A stretch of 64,000 nucleotides of DNA from Nostoc sp. KVJ3 (GCF_026127265.1 NZ_WWFG01000002.1:2170001-2234000); one strand, 5' to 3'. Shown: positions 1 through 9,073, counted from the stretch's first letter. Program-made: numbers and translations. Notes: generated from the sequence alone by a model not told the origin.

Positions 1-1842
1 CTCTAGTGCCGCTTGATGGCGTAGCATATTCATAGAATCAGTAGAAGCATTCTGTTGATGCAGATAATTAGCTATTACTTGCTGAAAGTAGGTAAGATTG
101 GCTCGAATTGTCTTTTCTAGTTGTGTAGGAAGTTTTTCTCGTTCCCAATGGGGAAAAAGCAAATAGCTGCCAAGTAGCGCTAAAACACCTCCAAGGAAGC
201 TATCGAAGATCCGCAATACTCCAACTTCCCAGCCACCTGCACTAATAACGTTGAGTAGTAAGATGATGGCGGGAGTTAGTAGAATAATGAATATGCTATA
301 GCTTAACGATCGCACCGACATAGCAACAAACACCAACGATAAGAAACAAATTGCGTAGGTGTAGCCCGTTGTAGACATCGCTAATGGATTTTTAAGCAGT
401 AAAACCAAAGTAATCCCAATAATTCCACCCAAAACTGTACCGATGACTCTTTGGACTGTTGTCTCAGATGTTCCCCCAAAGTTGGGCTTGAGTGCAACTA
501 AAGCTGTTAGTGTTATCCAGTAACCTCTAGGTAGTGGCAATACTGAGGCAAGTAATTCCGCAAATGTTGTGATTATTGCCAGGCGCAGCGCATGACGAAA
601 CAAGACTGACTCAAAAGTGAAGTTATTTCGCAGTGGCTCAATAATTGCAGCACGCTCTGACTGAGCCGGGGGAGAAATGTCTCGCTGGGCAGTACTGCGC
701 TGTTTTCCCTGAATTAAATCCGTCACAACATCAGCATCAATATGAATTTGCTGTGCCAGCTTGGTCAGACTAGCTGTAATCTTCCTAATATTGACTACAT
801 CGGGATATTCATCTATTTGAACATTTATGGTTTGATTAAAGATTTGAGCGCGCAGAACTTTCCACTGATGTTCTAGTGCTTCAACTGTTCGATCTAAATC
901 TTCCAGGTGAACTGAGTTTTTTCCTTTGGCGATGGCTTCTGACAACATTTGCAGAGCAATTGCCAACTCTTCTATCACTTGTTGAATTTCTTTCTCTAAT
1001 CGATAAAATAGTTGATGTTCGGATGCGATCGCTAGCAGTTCGCTCAATGCCACAACAGAATTGACAATTTGATTTACATCTTCAATTAATACGAGTAAAT
1101 TATTTCCTCGCAGATTAGCTCCTCTTTGCCTAGTCCAAATAGTTGTCCAGACACTGCGAGCAGATGTCAAATCCTGGATGACGGTATCTTGAGCTTGTAA
1201 AAATCGCTGTGTCCACTCCTGACGCTCGTTTGGGTTTAATCCTCTCTGGCTTGCCAAGCTGACAAATCGGCTCAATGACAAATAACAGTTAGCGACTATC
1301 TGCATTGCAGGTACATCAGGACGCACTACCCACAATCCTAATAACAACACACTTGTCCACGTGCCACCAGCCAGACATAATACACAGTGCTGGATAAGAG
1401 TAGACCAATTAGAAAATGAAGCAAATTTAGCAAGAGAGATCACAAACATGATTGATGTAACTAAGCTGACAGATGCAGCTACGTTGCCATAGATACTTGC
1501 TAAACCTGCGATAAATATTACCAAGAAAGTTGTCGGGATAGCCAACCAGAAATGATTGCTAACCAGACTGGCAATTAGGAACATCAGAGTTACGCCAATG
1601 GTAGCTGCGATCGCCGCAGTCGCTCTCTGGCGATATGCTCCGTCAACATTTACCATTCCAACGAACCAAGCCGCCATAGTAGCGATCGCACTTTCAGATG
1701 GATGACCAGTAATGATCCCAATTCCAATGGGGACACCAAGGATAAAAAGGCTACGCAATCCTGAGAAAATGGCGGGTTTACCTGGCTTGAGTTGAAACTG
1801 TTGCAACAACCAACTGAGAGGACGTTTATCTGTAGATTGCAT
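1..1842 (-). CDS. FUSC-family inner membrane protein (3' end outside window)
   Basis: The reading frame is open from an ATG at 1842 to the window edge (614 codons), so the C-terminus is missing. After a short cytoplasmic start (MQSTDKRPLSWLLQQ) come closely spaced hydrophobic segments (for example around GVPIGIGIITG, IGVTLMFLIASLV, FLVIFIAGLASI), then a long polar region rich in charged and coiled-coil-like sequence, then a second hydrophobic block near the window edge. This TM block, soluble region, TM block layout is that of FUSC/YccS-type proteins, a family containing aromatic-acid exporters. It is a membrane protein, probably an efflux component. The substrate cannot be read from sequence. 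The assignment rests on topology and overall resemblance. Confidence 0.75.
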   Translation of the reverse strand, partial: MQSTDKRPLSWLLQQFQLKPGKPAIFSGLRSLFILGVPIGIGIITGHPSESAIATMAAWFVGMVNVDGAYRQRATAAIAATIGVTLMFLIASLVSNHFWLAIPTTFLVIFIAGLASIYGNVAASVSLVTSIMFVISLAKFASFSNWSTLIQHCVLCLAGGTWTSVLLLGLWVVRPDVPAMQIVANCYLSLSRFVSLASQRGLNPNERQEWTQRFLQAQDTVIQDLTSARSVWTTIWTRQRGANLRGNNLLVLIEDVNQIVNSVVALSELLAIASEHQLFYRLEKEIQQVIEELAIALQMLSEAIAKGKNSVHLEDLDRTVEALEHQWKVLRAQIFNQTINVQIDEYPDVVNIRKITASLTKLAQQIHIDADVVTDLIQGKQRSTAQRDISPPAQSERAAIIEPLRNNFTFESVLFRHALRLAIITTFAELLASVLPLPRGYWITLTALVALKPNFGGTSETTVQRVIGTVLGGIIGITLVLLLKNPLAMSTTGYTYAICFLSLVFVAMSVRSLSYSIFIILLTPAIILLLNVISAGGWEVGVLRIFDSFLGGVLALLGSYLLFPHWEREKLPTQLEKTIRANLTYFQQVIANYLHQQNASTDSMNMLRHQAALE

Positions 1843-1921
1843 TATTGCCTGGCTGTCTATAACAAAGCAGATCGCCTTTTACAGCATTTTAGCTACATAA
1901 GTGCGTATGCAGAAAGATTTA

Positions 1922-2007
1922 TGTCATTGCGAGCGGAATGAAATGTAACGAAGCAATCCCAAGGTCTTGGGATTGCTTCATTCCGCTTTGCTCCATTCGC
2001 AATGACA
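1922..2007. repeat. Interspersed inverted repeat (TGTCATTGCGA ends)
   Basis: The segment starts TGTCATTGCGA and ends TCGCAATGACA, with inner arms AAGCAATCCCAAG/CTTGGGATTGCTT, so the whole element folds into one long imperfect hairpin. Degenerate relatives occur at 41213-41285 and 58232-58300. It lies just downstream of the FUSC gene's start and is best read as a small palindromic cyanobacterial repeat. Confidence 0.7.
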
Positions 2008-2068
2008 GATGTATATTTAATTTTGCATTACTACTTATATAGCAGTCCTAAATCATTCGGGAGACACA

Positions 2069-2101
2069 AGATCCCCGACTTCTTACAGAAGTCGGGGATC
2101 T
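2069..2101. terminator. Perfect hairpin, possible terminator
   Basis: AGATCCCCGACTTC and GAAGTCGGGGATCT form a 14-bp perfect stem around a 5-nt loop. It sits 18 bases beyond the stop of the 2120-2668 gene (minus strand), where a terminator would be expected. There is no clear U-run, so it may instead be a repeat. Confidence 0.45.
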
Positions 2102-2119
2102 GCTGGTTCATATTTAACT

Positions 2120-2668
2120 TCAAAGAGGAAGAGCAACGTTTTCTGCCACCCCTTTAAGTGGTAATACAAAATAAGTTAGTTCTGCTCCCGATGGGTTAAT
2201 GACACGCCCTAACCCTCTGGCCTTAATAGCCAAAGTATCAAAGCTTTGTTTTTGACCATTTTGAAGGTTTACAGGTGGTAGCACCAACGTTAACTCTAGC
2301 TGACCTTGATCGAAGTTTGGCTCTAAAGTAACAGTAATCAGTAAACCTAAAGCACTTTTTTGTTTCCTGATTGCATTACCTCGAAAAGTTAATTCTCCTG
2401 ATGGGCTACGATAAATTAGTTGGGAAGCTCCTGGTGGATCATCTACTCGCACTGGCCCTGGCGCTTGTGGAAAGAAGATAATTTGTGTAGTTCTGATACT
2501 GTCGGTGAAGGTATATTGATTTGCTTGATTAAACTGAGTTGCATCTGCTAGCTTTTGGGCAGGTTTCAAATCAACTGCGATCGCCTCAACAGAATTTACT
2601 GCTCCAACTATTGCGATTAGAAGAGTTGATGTAGTAGTTATAAGCAGCCGAGAAATTTTAGTTCTCAT
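2120..2668 (-). CDS. Secreted protein of unknown function
   Basis: The 182-aa product has a clear N-terminal signal peptide: KIS-R basic start, hydrophobic stretch LLITTTSTLLIAIVGAV, and a likely cleavage near VEA-IA. It is therefore exported to the periplasm or beyond. The mature part has alternating hydrophobic and polar residues that suggest a beta-rich fold, with a proline-rich turn (PQAPGPVRVDDPPGA). No catalytic motif is visible. I do not recognise the family with confidence. The ATG at 2668 is kept because it starts the signal peptide, although no strong Shine-Dalgarno sequence precedes it. Confidence 0.6.
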   Translation of the reverse strand: MRTKISRLLITTTSTLLIAIVGAVNSVEAIAVDLKPAQKLADATQFNQANQYTFTDSIRTTQIIFFPQAPGPVRVDDPPGASQLIYRSPSGELTFRGNAIRKQKSALGLLITVTLEPNFDQGQLELTLVLPPVNLQNGQKQSFDTLAIKARGLGRVINPSGAELTYFVLPLKGVAENVALPL

Positions 2669-2779
2669 GGTGGTGTAATTGATGATGTGGTAAACGCAGA
2701 CATCCTTGGCACTATCAATTTTATGCTGACAGTTTTTTGAATAACTCAGTAACTGACAACATAAAATATAGAAATCCGG

Positions 2780-2891
2780 TTTGATTTTTGAACAAAACTA
2801 AGTATTTGTAAGGGGCGTTAGCGAACCGCTAACGCAGCGCCAGTACTCGCACGTGCGACTGCCTCCCCTACGGATCTTTTCAAAAATCAAA
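2780..2891. repeat. MITE-like repeat with TTTGATTTTTGAA ends
   Basis: TTTGATTTTTGAA (2780-2792) and its exact complement TTCAAAAATCAAA (2879-2891) bound a segment that holds an internal palindrome GTTAGCGAACCGCTAAC (2817-2833). A solo copy of the same end, with the flanking CCGGATT, is present at about 5492-5512 upstream of the repeat-protein gene, so this is a dispersed family. Confidence 0.6.
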
Positions 2892-3002
2892 TAGTATTCC
2901 TATAGATATTTACGTGTACTATACAGTACTAAGGTTAAGAAACAATACCCTTATTTCTTCAGAACTAGCCCTTTCAAGGTGACTCGTATACACAAAGCTT
3001 AG

Positions 3003-3186
3003 TCCACCTGCTTAAAGCAAGCGATCGCAAATATCCTACCAGATGTGATTATTCATTGCCCCAAAAGTTCCATGATGATGCCTGTGCATTTAGGATTTCG
3101 GAAATATGGGCAGCAAGAAGTCAGAAATTTATTGCTCAATCGAGGTATAAATCTAGATGTAGAGACATTGCAATCCAACGTCTTTA
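3003..3186 (+). pseudogene. Decayed gene fragment ending in a MITE
   Basis: One frame from 3003 is open for about 60 codons and has protein-like content (ANILPDVIIHCPKSS, then MMMPVHLGFRKYGQQEVRN, then LLLNRGINLDVETLQSN). It is preceded by an in-frame stop at 3000 and runs into the MITE that starts at 3187. There is no plausible start, so this looks like the 3' remnant of a gene whose end was displaced by the insertion. The parent family is not recognised. Confidence 0.35.
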
Positions 3187-3438
3187 AGAGGTTGTTTTAA
3201 AAGTGATTTGCTGTGACTTTAGGCACTTTTAGATCCCCCCTAACCCACGCTAGTCGCTCCACTTGGGGAGACCCCAAGACCCCGCTGGCTCCCCTTAAAA
3301 AGGGGGAACCGGAATCAAAGTCCCCCTTTTTAAGGGGAGCCACTGCGTTGGGCGGGTTCCCCGACTTGAAGCACGTGGCGTGGATTTAGGGGGATCTAAA
3401 ACTTTTGATACCGACAAGAGGACTTTTCCAACAACCTC
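3187..3438. mobile_element. MITE, 252 bp, TA flanks
   Basis: The ends AGAGGTTGTTTTAAAAGT and ACTTTTCCAACAACCTC are imperfect inverted repeats. The element is flanked on both sides by TA (3185-3186 and 3439-3440), as expected for a TA-target element of IS630/Tc1-mariner type. The interior is a second large inverted repeat with GATCCCCC...GGGGGATC and CCCCTTTTTAAGGGG-type arms. It has no coding capacity. It shares its ends with the two elements at 41422-41759. Confidence 0.7.
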
Positions 3439-3619
3439 TACATAGGATTTTGAAATTACCCAATAGGTAGCAGAATTTATGTCGTGCCATACTGGTCAAT
3501 AAAATATATTTTTAATTATAATACTTGCTTATTCTGGAATTGAAATTTTCTGACGTGTATTTACACGTAGATGAAAATCAAATCTAGAACTCTAATAAAA
3601 AGTCACAGATAACAAGTTA
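3439..3619. other. Intergenic, AT-rich
   Basis: This is the remainder of the 2669-3619 gap. Apart from the repeat, remnant and MITE listed separately, only AT-rich sequence is visible, and it presumably carries the promoter of the 82-aa gene at 3620. Confidence 0.4.
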
Positions 3620-3868
3620 ATGACACAACCCAACTCGCAAGATAAAAACAACTTTCTTTACCCTCGTAGTCGATATTATGGTGAATTCCAGCCAGAGACC
3701 TTAGTATTTAATGCCAATCTCCAAGAATTTGCTCAAAGAATTAGTTATATCTCTTGTCTACAGACAGGCGGAAAACTATCTCCAGAAGAAGCTTACGAGC
3801 AAATTAGAGCGCTTTGGAAACAGTTGAAACACAGTAAAAAAGAACTATCTATCGGTATCAATAAATGA
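3620..3868 (+). CDS. Small conserved cyanobacterial protein (DUF7219-like)
   Basis: The 82-aa soluble protein has a core (FLYPRSRYYGEF, NANLQEFAQRISYI, GGKLSPEEAYEQIRALWKQL) that I associate with a small cyanobacterial family annotated as DUF7219. No catalytic residues or membrane segments are visible. It is predicted to be mostly helical after residue 28. The function is unknown. The gene is monocistronic: the upstream side is repeat-rich and the neighbour downstream is convergent. The family name is from memory and should be treated as probable. Confidence 0.7.
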   Translation: MTQPNSQDKNNFLYPRSRYYGEFQPETLVFNANLQEFAQRISYISCLQTGGKLSPEEAYEQIRALWKQLKHSKKELSIGINK

Positions 3869-3958
3869 AAAACTCCACGCCACTTGCGGGATAGAGTTTT
3901 TCGGCATTGAACATGGGCAAGAACCACTAATGCCCAATGCCCAATGCCCCATTCCCAG

Positions 3959-4990
3959 TTAATTCACTTCTAACAAAGTCCAGAAGTAGCCATCTGGCGC
4001 AATAAAGGATAAACTCATCTCGCCAAATTCATTACTAATGATATCTGTAACTTTTTGTACAGTACTTGCTTGGATGCGATCGCAATATTCCTGTATTCCC
4101 TTAACGCGATAAGTGTATAAAGACATACCCAAGCTACCTGGTTGGGCTGCCTCAAAGCGCGATTCTAAATTAATAGATTCTGGGAATCGAATAATATAGA
4201 GTCTACCACTGCGTGCAGCCATCAAATCAGACTTAGAAGAACGCGGATCGTCAAAAGTAGTAACAATGAACTTTTCACCAGGATTAAGATCAAAAATATC
4301 TCGACCTGCTGGCGAAGATTCATAGCTAGTTTCCACATCATCACGCACACGCAGCAAACCCAAAACTTCCTCATAAAACTTCAGGGTTTCTTTGCTGTCA
4401 TCCTGAACAATAATCCCCATGTGGGTAAATTGACTAACCTTGAGAGCCGCATTATGGTTAACTTGTCCGTAATCTGGCAGCGTATAGCCAAATCTTTGAA
4501 ATAAAACCTGTCGAGCTAAGGGTTGTAATAGTAGCATTTCTCGCACACCAACTGCTGCCTCAATAAAAGGACGGCTTTTTCTATCTTTGTTGTAGATCAC
4601 TTCCCAATAAGGATTAGTATGTCTAATAGGCAAACCTGTCGCTTTTGCATCCTCTATATGATTTAAGATACTTAATACATCTGCCGTTAAGCTTGTCGCC
4701 CAGCGATTTCCCTTAATTTTCATTGATGCAATTCCCAAACCTTGATGGGTGGGGTTTTGCCAAACCATCAACCTAATCAAACCATGATCTGCATTTTGAT
4801 GATAGAGGCGGATTGAGCGTAAAGACGAATTTACACCATATAATTGATCAGCTATATCTGCGGTTAATTCACCCACTTCACCAATGCGATAGCCAAATTG
4901 CTCCCAATACTGAATTGCCGAAATCGGCTCTGGAACGCCAATACAGACTTCATAGATCCCTTCAATTGCGGTTTGTTGTTCTTGAGTCAT
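3959..4990 (-). CDS. VOC (glyoxalase/dioxygenase-fold) family protein
   Basis: The 343-aa protein looks like tandem vicinal-oxygen-chelate modules: an N-terminal module (IYEVCIGVPEPISAIQYWEQFGY) and a C-terminal one starting about residue 185 (SQFTHMGIIVQDDSKETLKF, then YEEVLGLLRVRDD). It ends in the typical PDGYFWTLLEV strand. In VOC proteins a metal is bound by His/Glu residues of paired beta-alpha-beta-beta-beta units. H190 in THMGI and a late Glu are candidate ligands. The substrate is unknown: the family spans glyoxalases, extradiol dioxygenases and resistance proteins. It is monocistronic and convergent with the 82-aa gene. Confidence 0.75.
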   Translation of the reverse strand: MTQEQQTAIEGIYEVCIGVPEPISAIQYWEQFGYRIGEVGELTADIADQLYGVNSSLRSIRLYHQNADHGLIRLMVWQNPTHQGLGIASMKIKGNRWATSLTADVLSILNHIEDAKATGLPIRHTNPYWEVIYNKDRKSRPFIEAAVGVREMLLLQPLARQVLFQRFGYTLPDYGQVNHNAALKVSQFTHMGIIVQDDSKETLKFYEEVLGLLRVRDDVETSYESSPAGRDIFDLNPGEKFIVTTFDDPRSSKSDLMAARSGRLYIIRFPESINLESRFEAAQPGSLGMSLYTYRVKGIQEYCDRIQASTVQKVTDIISNEFGEMSLSFIAPDGYFWTLLEVN

Positions 4991-5562
4991 AACAATTTTG
5001 GATTTTAGATTGGGTCAAAATTCCTCATTTCCTCGTTCCCGTGCAGAGCATGGAAATGCTTGATTAGAGACTCTGCCTCTAGTAATATTATTGAGTCATA
5101 TCATATCCGGTTAAAGCAAATTAGTTGCTTGATAACAAGACAAAGGTTGCGAGTACGTCTTTAGACATTAGCAGACATAATTTTTATGTTTTTTGAGGAG
5201 CAGCCTTTAGAAATAAAAGGTTTTCTTGGTATAAAAAGTACATTAATGTTATTTTGAGTGCGATCGCACTCAAAAATAGGTAATTCTAGTCAATTACCTA
5301 AAATTTCAAGTGCTAAATAATTACCCCAATTAACTTTGGTAGGTCGATTATCTGTATACTTAATCTTGTTAATGAGTCGGAATCTTATACCATCAGTGTA
5401 GTAGCAGCATCAGTGTAGTAACAACTGATGACTTTATAATTTTCATGGGTTCAACGGGTAAAGTTGAACCCGGTATTTTGTGGTGGTCTTTTTCAAAAAT
5501 CAAACCGGATTCCGATATTCAATCTATAACAATGCCTGTCCAAATTTCACAAAAGGAACAAT
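4991..5562. other. Intergenic with palindromes upstream of the repeat protein
   Basis: This gap holds a 24-bp perfect palindrome centred on a HIP1 site (5252-5275), a 13-bp direct repeat CATCAGTGTAGTA at 5391 and 5408, and a 9-bp hairpin GGGTTCAAC/GTTGAACCC (5447-5471). It also holds a solo repeat end (about 5492-5512). A Shine-Dalgarno-like AAAGGA lies just before the ATG at 5563. No gene was seen. Confidence 0.6.
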
Positions 5563-8376
5563 ATGCCAGGAAGTACATTAGCAACTGCTCAAAATATTGG
5601 TGTTCTTACATCTTTTAACTACAACGATGCTATAGCAAATGCAAATCCAATTGATTACTACAAATTCTCCCTAACCAGCACAAATAATATTACTTTGCTT
5701 TTGAAGGGAGTAACTCAAAACTATGTCAATGCATTCATCTATTACGATAGTAACAATAATGGATTGATTGAGAGTGGAGAACAACTTTACTCTGATTATG
5801 CCGGTTCCGGTCGAAATGGTCAAATTACTACAACATTAGGAGCCGGGAATTACTATATTGGAATTACTCAAAGCTCCACCAATGTCAACTCTAACTATTC
5901 CCTACAATTATCAGCAACATCAGCACCTCCTTCTATTACTTCAAACCCTGGGAATACACTCAGCGCTGCTTACAATATTGGCAATCTAACTGGTAGTAAA
6001 AGTTTCACAGAATTTGTCGGGAATGTAGACCCAGTTGATTACTACAAATTCTCTCTGACAGGCACAAGTAATATTACTTTGCTTTTGAATGAAGTCAGTC
6101 AATACTATGTTAATGCAGCCATCTATTACGATAGCAATAATAATGGCTTGATTGAGAGTGGAGAACAACTTTACTCTGATTATGCTAGCAATAATCGCAA
6201 TGGTCAAATTACGACAACCTTGGGAGCCGGGAATTACTATGTTGGAATTTCTGCAAACACCAATGTCAACTCTAACTATTCCCTACAATTATCAGCAACA
6301 TCAGCACCTCCTTCAATTACCTCAAATCCTGGGAATACACTCAGCGCTGCTTACAATATTGGCAATCTAACTGGTACTAAGAGTTTCAACGAGTTTGTTG
6401 GCAATGTAGACACAGTTGATTACTACAAATTCTCCCTAACAGGCATAAGTAATATTACTTTGCTTTTGAATGGAGTCAGTCAATATTATGTTAATGCAGC
6501 CATCTATTACGATAGCAATAATAATGGCTTGATTGAGAGTGGAGAACAACTTTACTCTGATTATGCTAGCAATAATCGTAATGGTCAAATTACGACAACC
6601 TTGGGAGCATCAGGGAATTACTATGTTGGAATTTCTGCAAACACCAATGTCAACTCTAACTATTCCCTACAATTATCAGCAACATCTGTAACTCCTTCCA
6701 TTGCCTCAGATCCTGGTAGCACACTCAGCACTGCTTACAATATTGGCAATCTAACTGGTACTAAGAGTTTCAACGAGTTTGTTGGAAATGTAGACACAGT
6801 TGATTACTACAAATTCTCCCTAACAGGCACAAGTAATATTACTTTGCTTTTGAATGGAGTTAGTCAATATTATGTTAATGCAGCCATCTATTACGATAGT
6901 AATAATAATGGCTTGATTGAGAGTGGAGAACAACTTTACTCTGATTATGCTAGCAATAATCGCAATGGTCAAATTACGACAACCTTGGGAGCATCAGGGA
7001 ATTACTATGTTGGAATTTCTGCAAACACCAATGTCAACTCTAACTATTCCCTACAATTATCAGCAACATCAGCACCTCCTTCAATTACCTCAAATCCTGG
7101 GAATACACTCAGCACTGCTTACAATATTGGCAATCTAACTGGTACTAAGAGTTTCAACGAGTTTGTTGGAAATATAGACCCAGTTGATTACTACAAATTC
7201 TCCCTAACAGGCACAAGTAATATTACTTTGCTTTTGAATGGAGTCAGTCAATATTATGTTAATGCAGCCATCTATTACGATAGCAATAATAATGGCTTGA
7301 TTGAGAGTGGAGAACAACTTTACTCTGATTATGCTAGCAATAATCGTAATGGTCAAATTACGACAACCTTGGGAGCATCAGGGAATTACTATGTTGGAAT
7401 TTCTGCAAACACCAATGTCAACTCTAACTATTCCCTACAATTATCAGCAACATCAGCACCTCCTTCAATTACCTCAAATCCTGGGAATACACTCAGCACT
7501 GCTTACAATATTGGCAATCTAACTGGTACTAAGAGTTTCAACGAGTTTGTCGGAAATGTAGACCCAGTTGATTACTACAAATTCTCCCTAACAGGCACAA
7601 GTAATATTACTTTGCTTTTGAATGGAGTCAGTCAATATTATGTTAATGCAGCCATCTATTACGATAGTAATAATAATGGCTTGATTGAGAGTGGAGAACA
7701 ACTTTACTCTGATTATGCTAGCAATAATCGTAATGGTCAAATTACGACAACATTAGGAGCAGGGAATTACTATGTTGGAATTTCCGCAAACACTAACGTC
7801 AATTCCAACTATTCCCTACAGTTAGCCAACAATACCAGCACAAGCAATCAGCGTCTCACTGGTAATGCCCTGAATAACACTTTGATTGGCGGTGACGGAA
7901 ATGACCAACTCCAGGGTTTAGCAGGAAATGATACCCTTCAAGGAGGTAATGGTAATGATATTCTCACAGGTGGAACTGGTGATGACTTACTCTGGGGAGG
8001 ACTCGGCGATGATATTCTCACTGGTGGAGTCGGGAAGGATAAATATCTGTTCCAAAGTAGTGGAGTTTTTAACACAAGCTTAGGTGTTGATTACATCACC
8101 GAATTTGAAGCAGGACAAGACCAGATTGTGCTGAGTAAAAACACCTTCAATGCTGTTACTAATACTGTGGGACAAGCTTTAACTGACTTTGCAGTTGTCA
8201 CTGATGATAAATTTGTCAACGCCAATAAAGCACATATTGTCTTTAGTCAAAGTAGTGGCAGCCTATTCTATAACCAAGATAGTAATGTTCTAGGTACAGG
8301 AACAGTGTTTCAGTTTGCTAGTTTAGGGAATCCTGATATTACTCTCAATAGCAGTAATTTCAGTCTAATTGCCTAG
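5563..8376 (+). CDS. Secreted repeat protein: six PPC-like repeats plus RTX repeats
   Basis: The 937-aa protein has no N-terminal signal peptide. Six units of about 127-128 aa start near residues 1, 127, 254, 382, 510 and 638. Each opens with an (P)GNTLSTAYNIG strand, has VDYYKFSLTG and closes with NYYVGISANTNVNSNYSLQL, as in bacterial pre-peptidase C-terminal (PPC) domains. Each also carries DSNNNGLIESGE, which fits a 12-residue EF-hand calcium loop (D1, N3, N5, G6, I8, E12). About residues 760-830 hold five GGxGNDxL-type RTX nonapeptides, followed by a tail with VDYITEFEAGQDQI. That ending is typical of type I secretion substrates. The inferred role is a calcium-binding extracellular or surface protein. 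No protease or other catalytic domain is present, although PPC domains often accompany one. Confidence 0.85.
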   Translation: MPGSTLATAQNIGVLTSFNYNDAIANANPIDYYKFSLTSTNNITLLLKGVTQNYVNAFIYYDSNNNGLIESGEQLYSDYAGSGRNGQITTTLGAGNYYIGITQSSTNVNSNYSLQLSATSAPPSITSNPGNTLSAAYNIGNLTGSKSFTEFVGNVDPVDYYKFSLTGTSNITLLLNEVSQYYVNAAIYYDSNNNGLIESGEQLYSDYASNNRNGQITTTLGAGNYYVGISANTNVNSNYSLQLSATSAPPSITSNPGNTLSAAYNIGNLTGTKSFNEFVGNVDTVDYYKFSLTGISNITLLLNGVSQYYVNAAIYYDSNNNGLIESGEQLYSDYASNNRNGQITTTLGASGNYYVGISANTNVNSNYSLQLSATSVTPSIASDPGSTLSTAYNIGNLTGTKSFNEFVGNVDTVDYYKFSLTGTSNITLLLNGVSQYYVNAAIYYDSNNNGLIESGEQLYSDYASNNRNGQITTTLGASGNYYVGISANTNVNSNYSLQLSATSAPPSITSNPGNTLSTAYNIGNLTGTKSFNEFVGNIDPVDYYKFSLTGTSNITLLLNGVSQYYVNAAIYYDSNNNGLIESGEQLYSDYASNNRNGQITTTLGASGNYYVGISANTNVNSNYSLQLSATSAPPSITSNPGNTLSTAYNIGNLTGTKSFNEFVGNVDPVDYYKFSLTGTSNITLLLNGVSQYYVNAAIYYDSNNNGLIESGEQLYSDYASNNRNGQITTTLGAGNYYVGISANTNVNSNYSLQLANNTSTSNQRLTGNALNNTLIGGDGNDQLQGLAGNDTLQGGNGNDILTGGTGDDLLWGGLGDDILTGGVGKDKYLFQSSGVFNTSLGVDYITEFEAGQDQIVLSKNTFNAVTNTVGQALTDFAVVTDDKFVNANKAHIVFSQSSGSLFYNQDSNVLGTGTVFQFASLGNPDITLNSSNFSLIA
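5941..7830 (+). repeat. Intragenic tandem repeat, 381-384 bp units
   Basis: Units begin at about 5941, 6322, 6706, 7090 and 7474, with spacings of 381, 384, 384 and 384 bases. The last three or four are nearly identical at DNA level, including silent positions, while the first unit of the protein (5566-5940) is clearly diverged. One 3-bp difference reflects ALGAG versus ALGASG-type wording in the loop. The near identity points to recent duplication or gene conversion. Confidence 0.9.
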
Positions 8377-8382
8377 TTTTTT

Positions 8383-8417
8383 AGGTATTAAGATGTTCTA
8401 TGCACATTTTAATACCT
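8383..8417 (+). terminator. Hairpin after the repeat-protein gene
   Basis: AGGTATTAA and TTAATACCT form a 9-bp stem six bases past the stop codon, followed by TTTG. The position is right for a terminator, but the U-tract is weak. Confidence 0.45.
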
Positions 8418-8578
8418 TTGTCAAAAATAAATTGAAGAATAATTTTTGGTTTCTTAGCTAATTTTAATCACTTTATCAGGACTAATTCAGAGCGATCGCA
8501 GATTATGGTCGTTGATGTAGGGAATCCCGTACTGGAGTTGATTGGCCAGTTAACCGAAAAATAGAAAATAATAGATAT

Positions 8579-9073
8579 ATGGACAAACGGTATTTTTTGC
8601 AAGCTGGTGCAGTAATAGTCGGCACAGCATTGTTATCAAGGTATATCAATTTGGAGTCAAAAGCGATGACAACTTCTAAGAGTGGATTTGAAATTACCAA
8701 ACCGGAAGAAGAGTGGCGCACGATTTTAACGCCAGAACAGTTTAATGTGTTGCGTAAACATGGAACTGAACGCCCTCACACTAGCCAATTGGATAAGGAA
8801 TACGACAATGGCACTTATTATTGTGCAGCGTGTCAACAGCCATTGTTTACCTCCGATACCAAATTTAACAGTGGTACTGGCTGGCCCAGCTTTTTTAATC
8901 CTATTGAAGGTGCGATCGCTACTACTGTAGATAAGTCGTTATTTATGAGCAGAACTGAAGTACATTGTAGTCGCTGTGGTGGCCATTTGGGTCATGTTTT
9001 TGATGATGGCCCTGCACCCACTGGCAAGCGCTACTGCATGAACGGCGTTTCGCTGAAGTTTGTTCCTGCTTGA
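8579..9073 (+). CDS. msrB: Peptide-methionine (R)-S-oxide reductase
   Basis: MsrB reduces methionine-R-sulfoxide in proteins. The 164-aa product shows the family landmarks: two zinc CxxC pairs (CAAC near residue 81 and CSRC near 130), GTGWPSF in the substrate pocket, GGHLGHVFDDGP, and the catalytic Cys in RYCMN near the C-terminus. About 29 extra N-terminal residues precede an internal ATG at 8666. They contain a hydrophobic run (AGAVIVGTALLS) that could be a signal or membrane anchor. Starting at 8666 would give an ordinary cytosolic MsrB, so both starts are possible. The gene is monocistronic. Confidence 0.92.
   Translation: MDKRYFLQAGAVIVGTALLSRYINLESKAMTTSKSGFEITKPEEEWRTILTPEQFNVLRKHGTERPHTSQLDKEYDNGTYYCAACQQPLFTSDTKFNSGTGWPSFFNPIEGAIATTVDKSLFMSRTEVHCSRCGGHLGHVFDDGPAPTGKRYCMNGVSLKFVPA

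Noticed and set aside
6152..7522. Three nearly identical 72-73 aa frames inside the repeat-protein gene (6152, 6917, 7301)
   Set aside because: They are out-of-frame shadows that recur only because the underlying DNA units are repeated.
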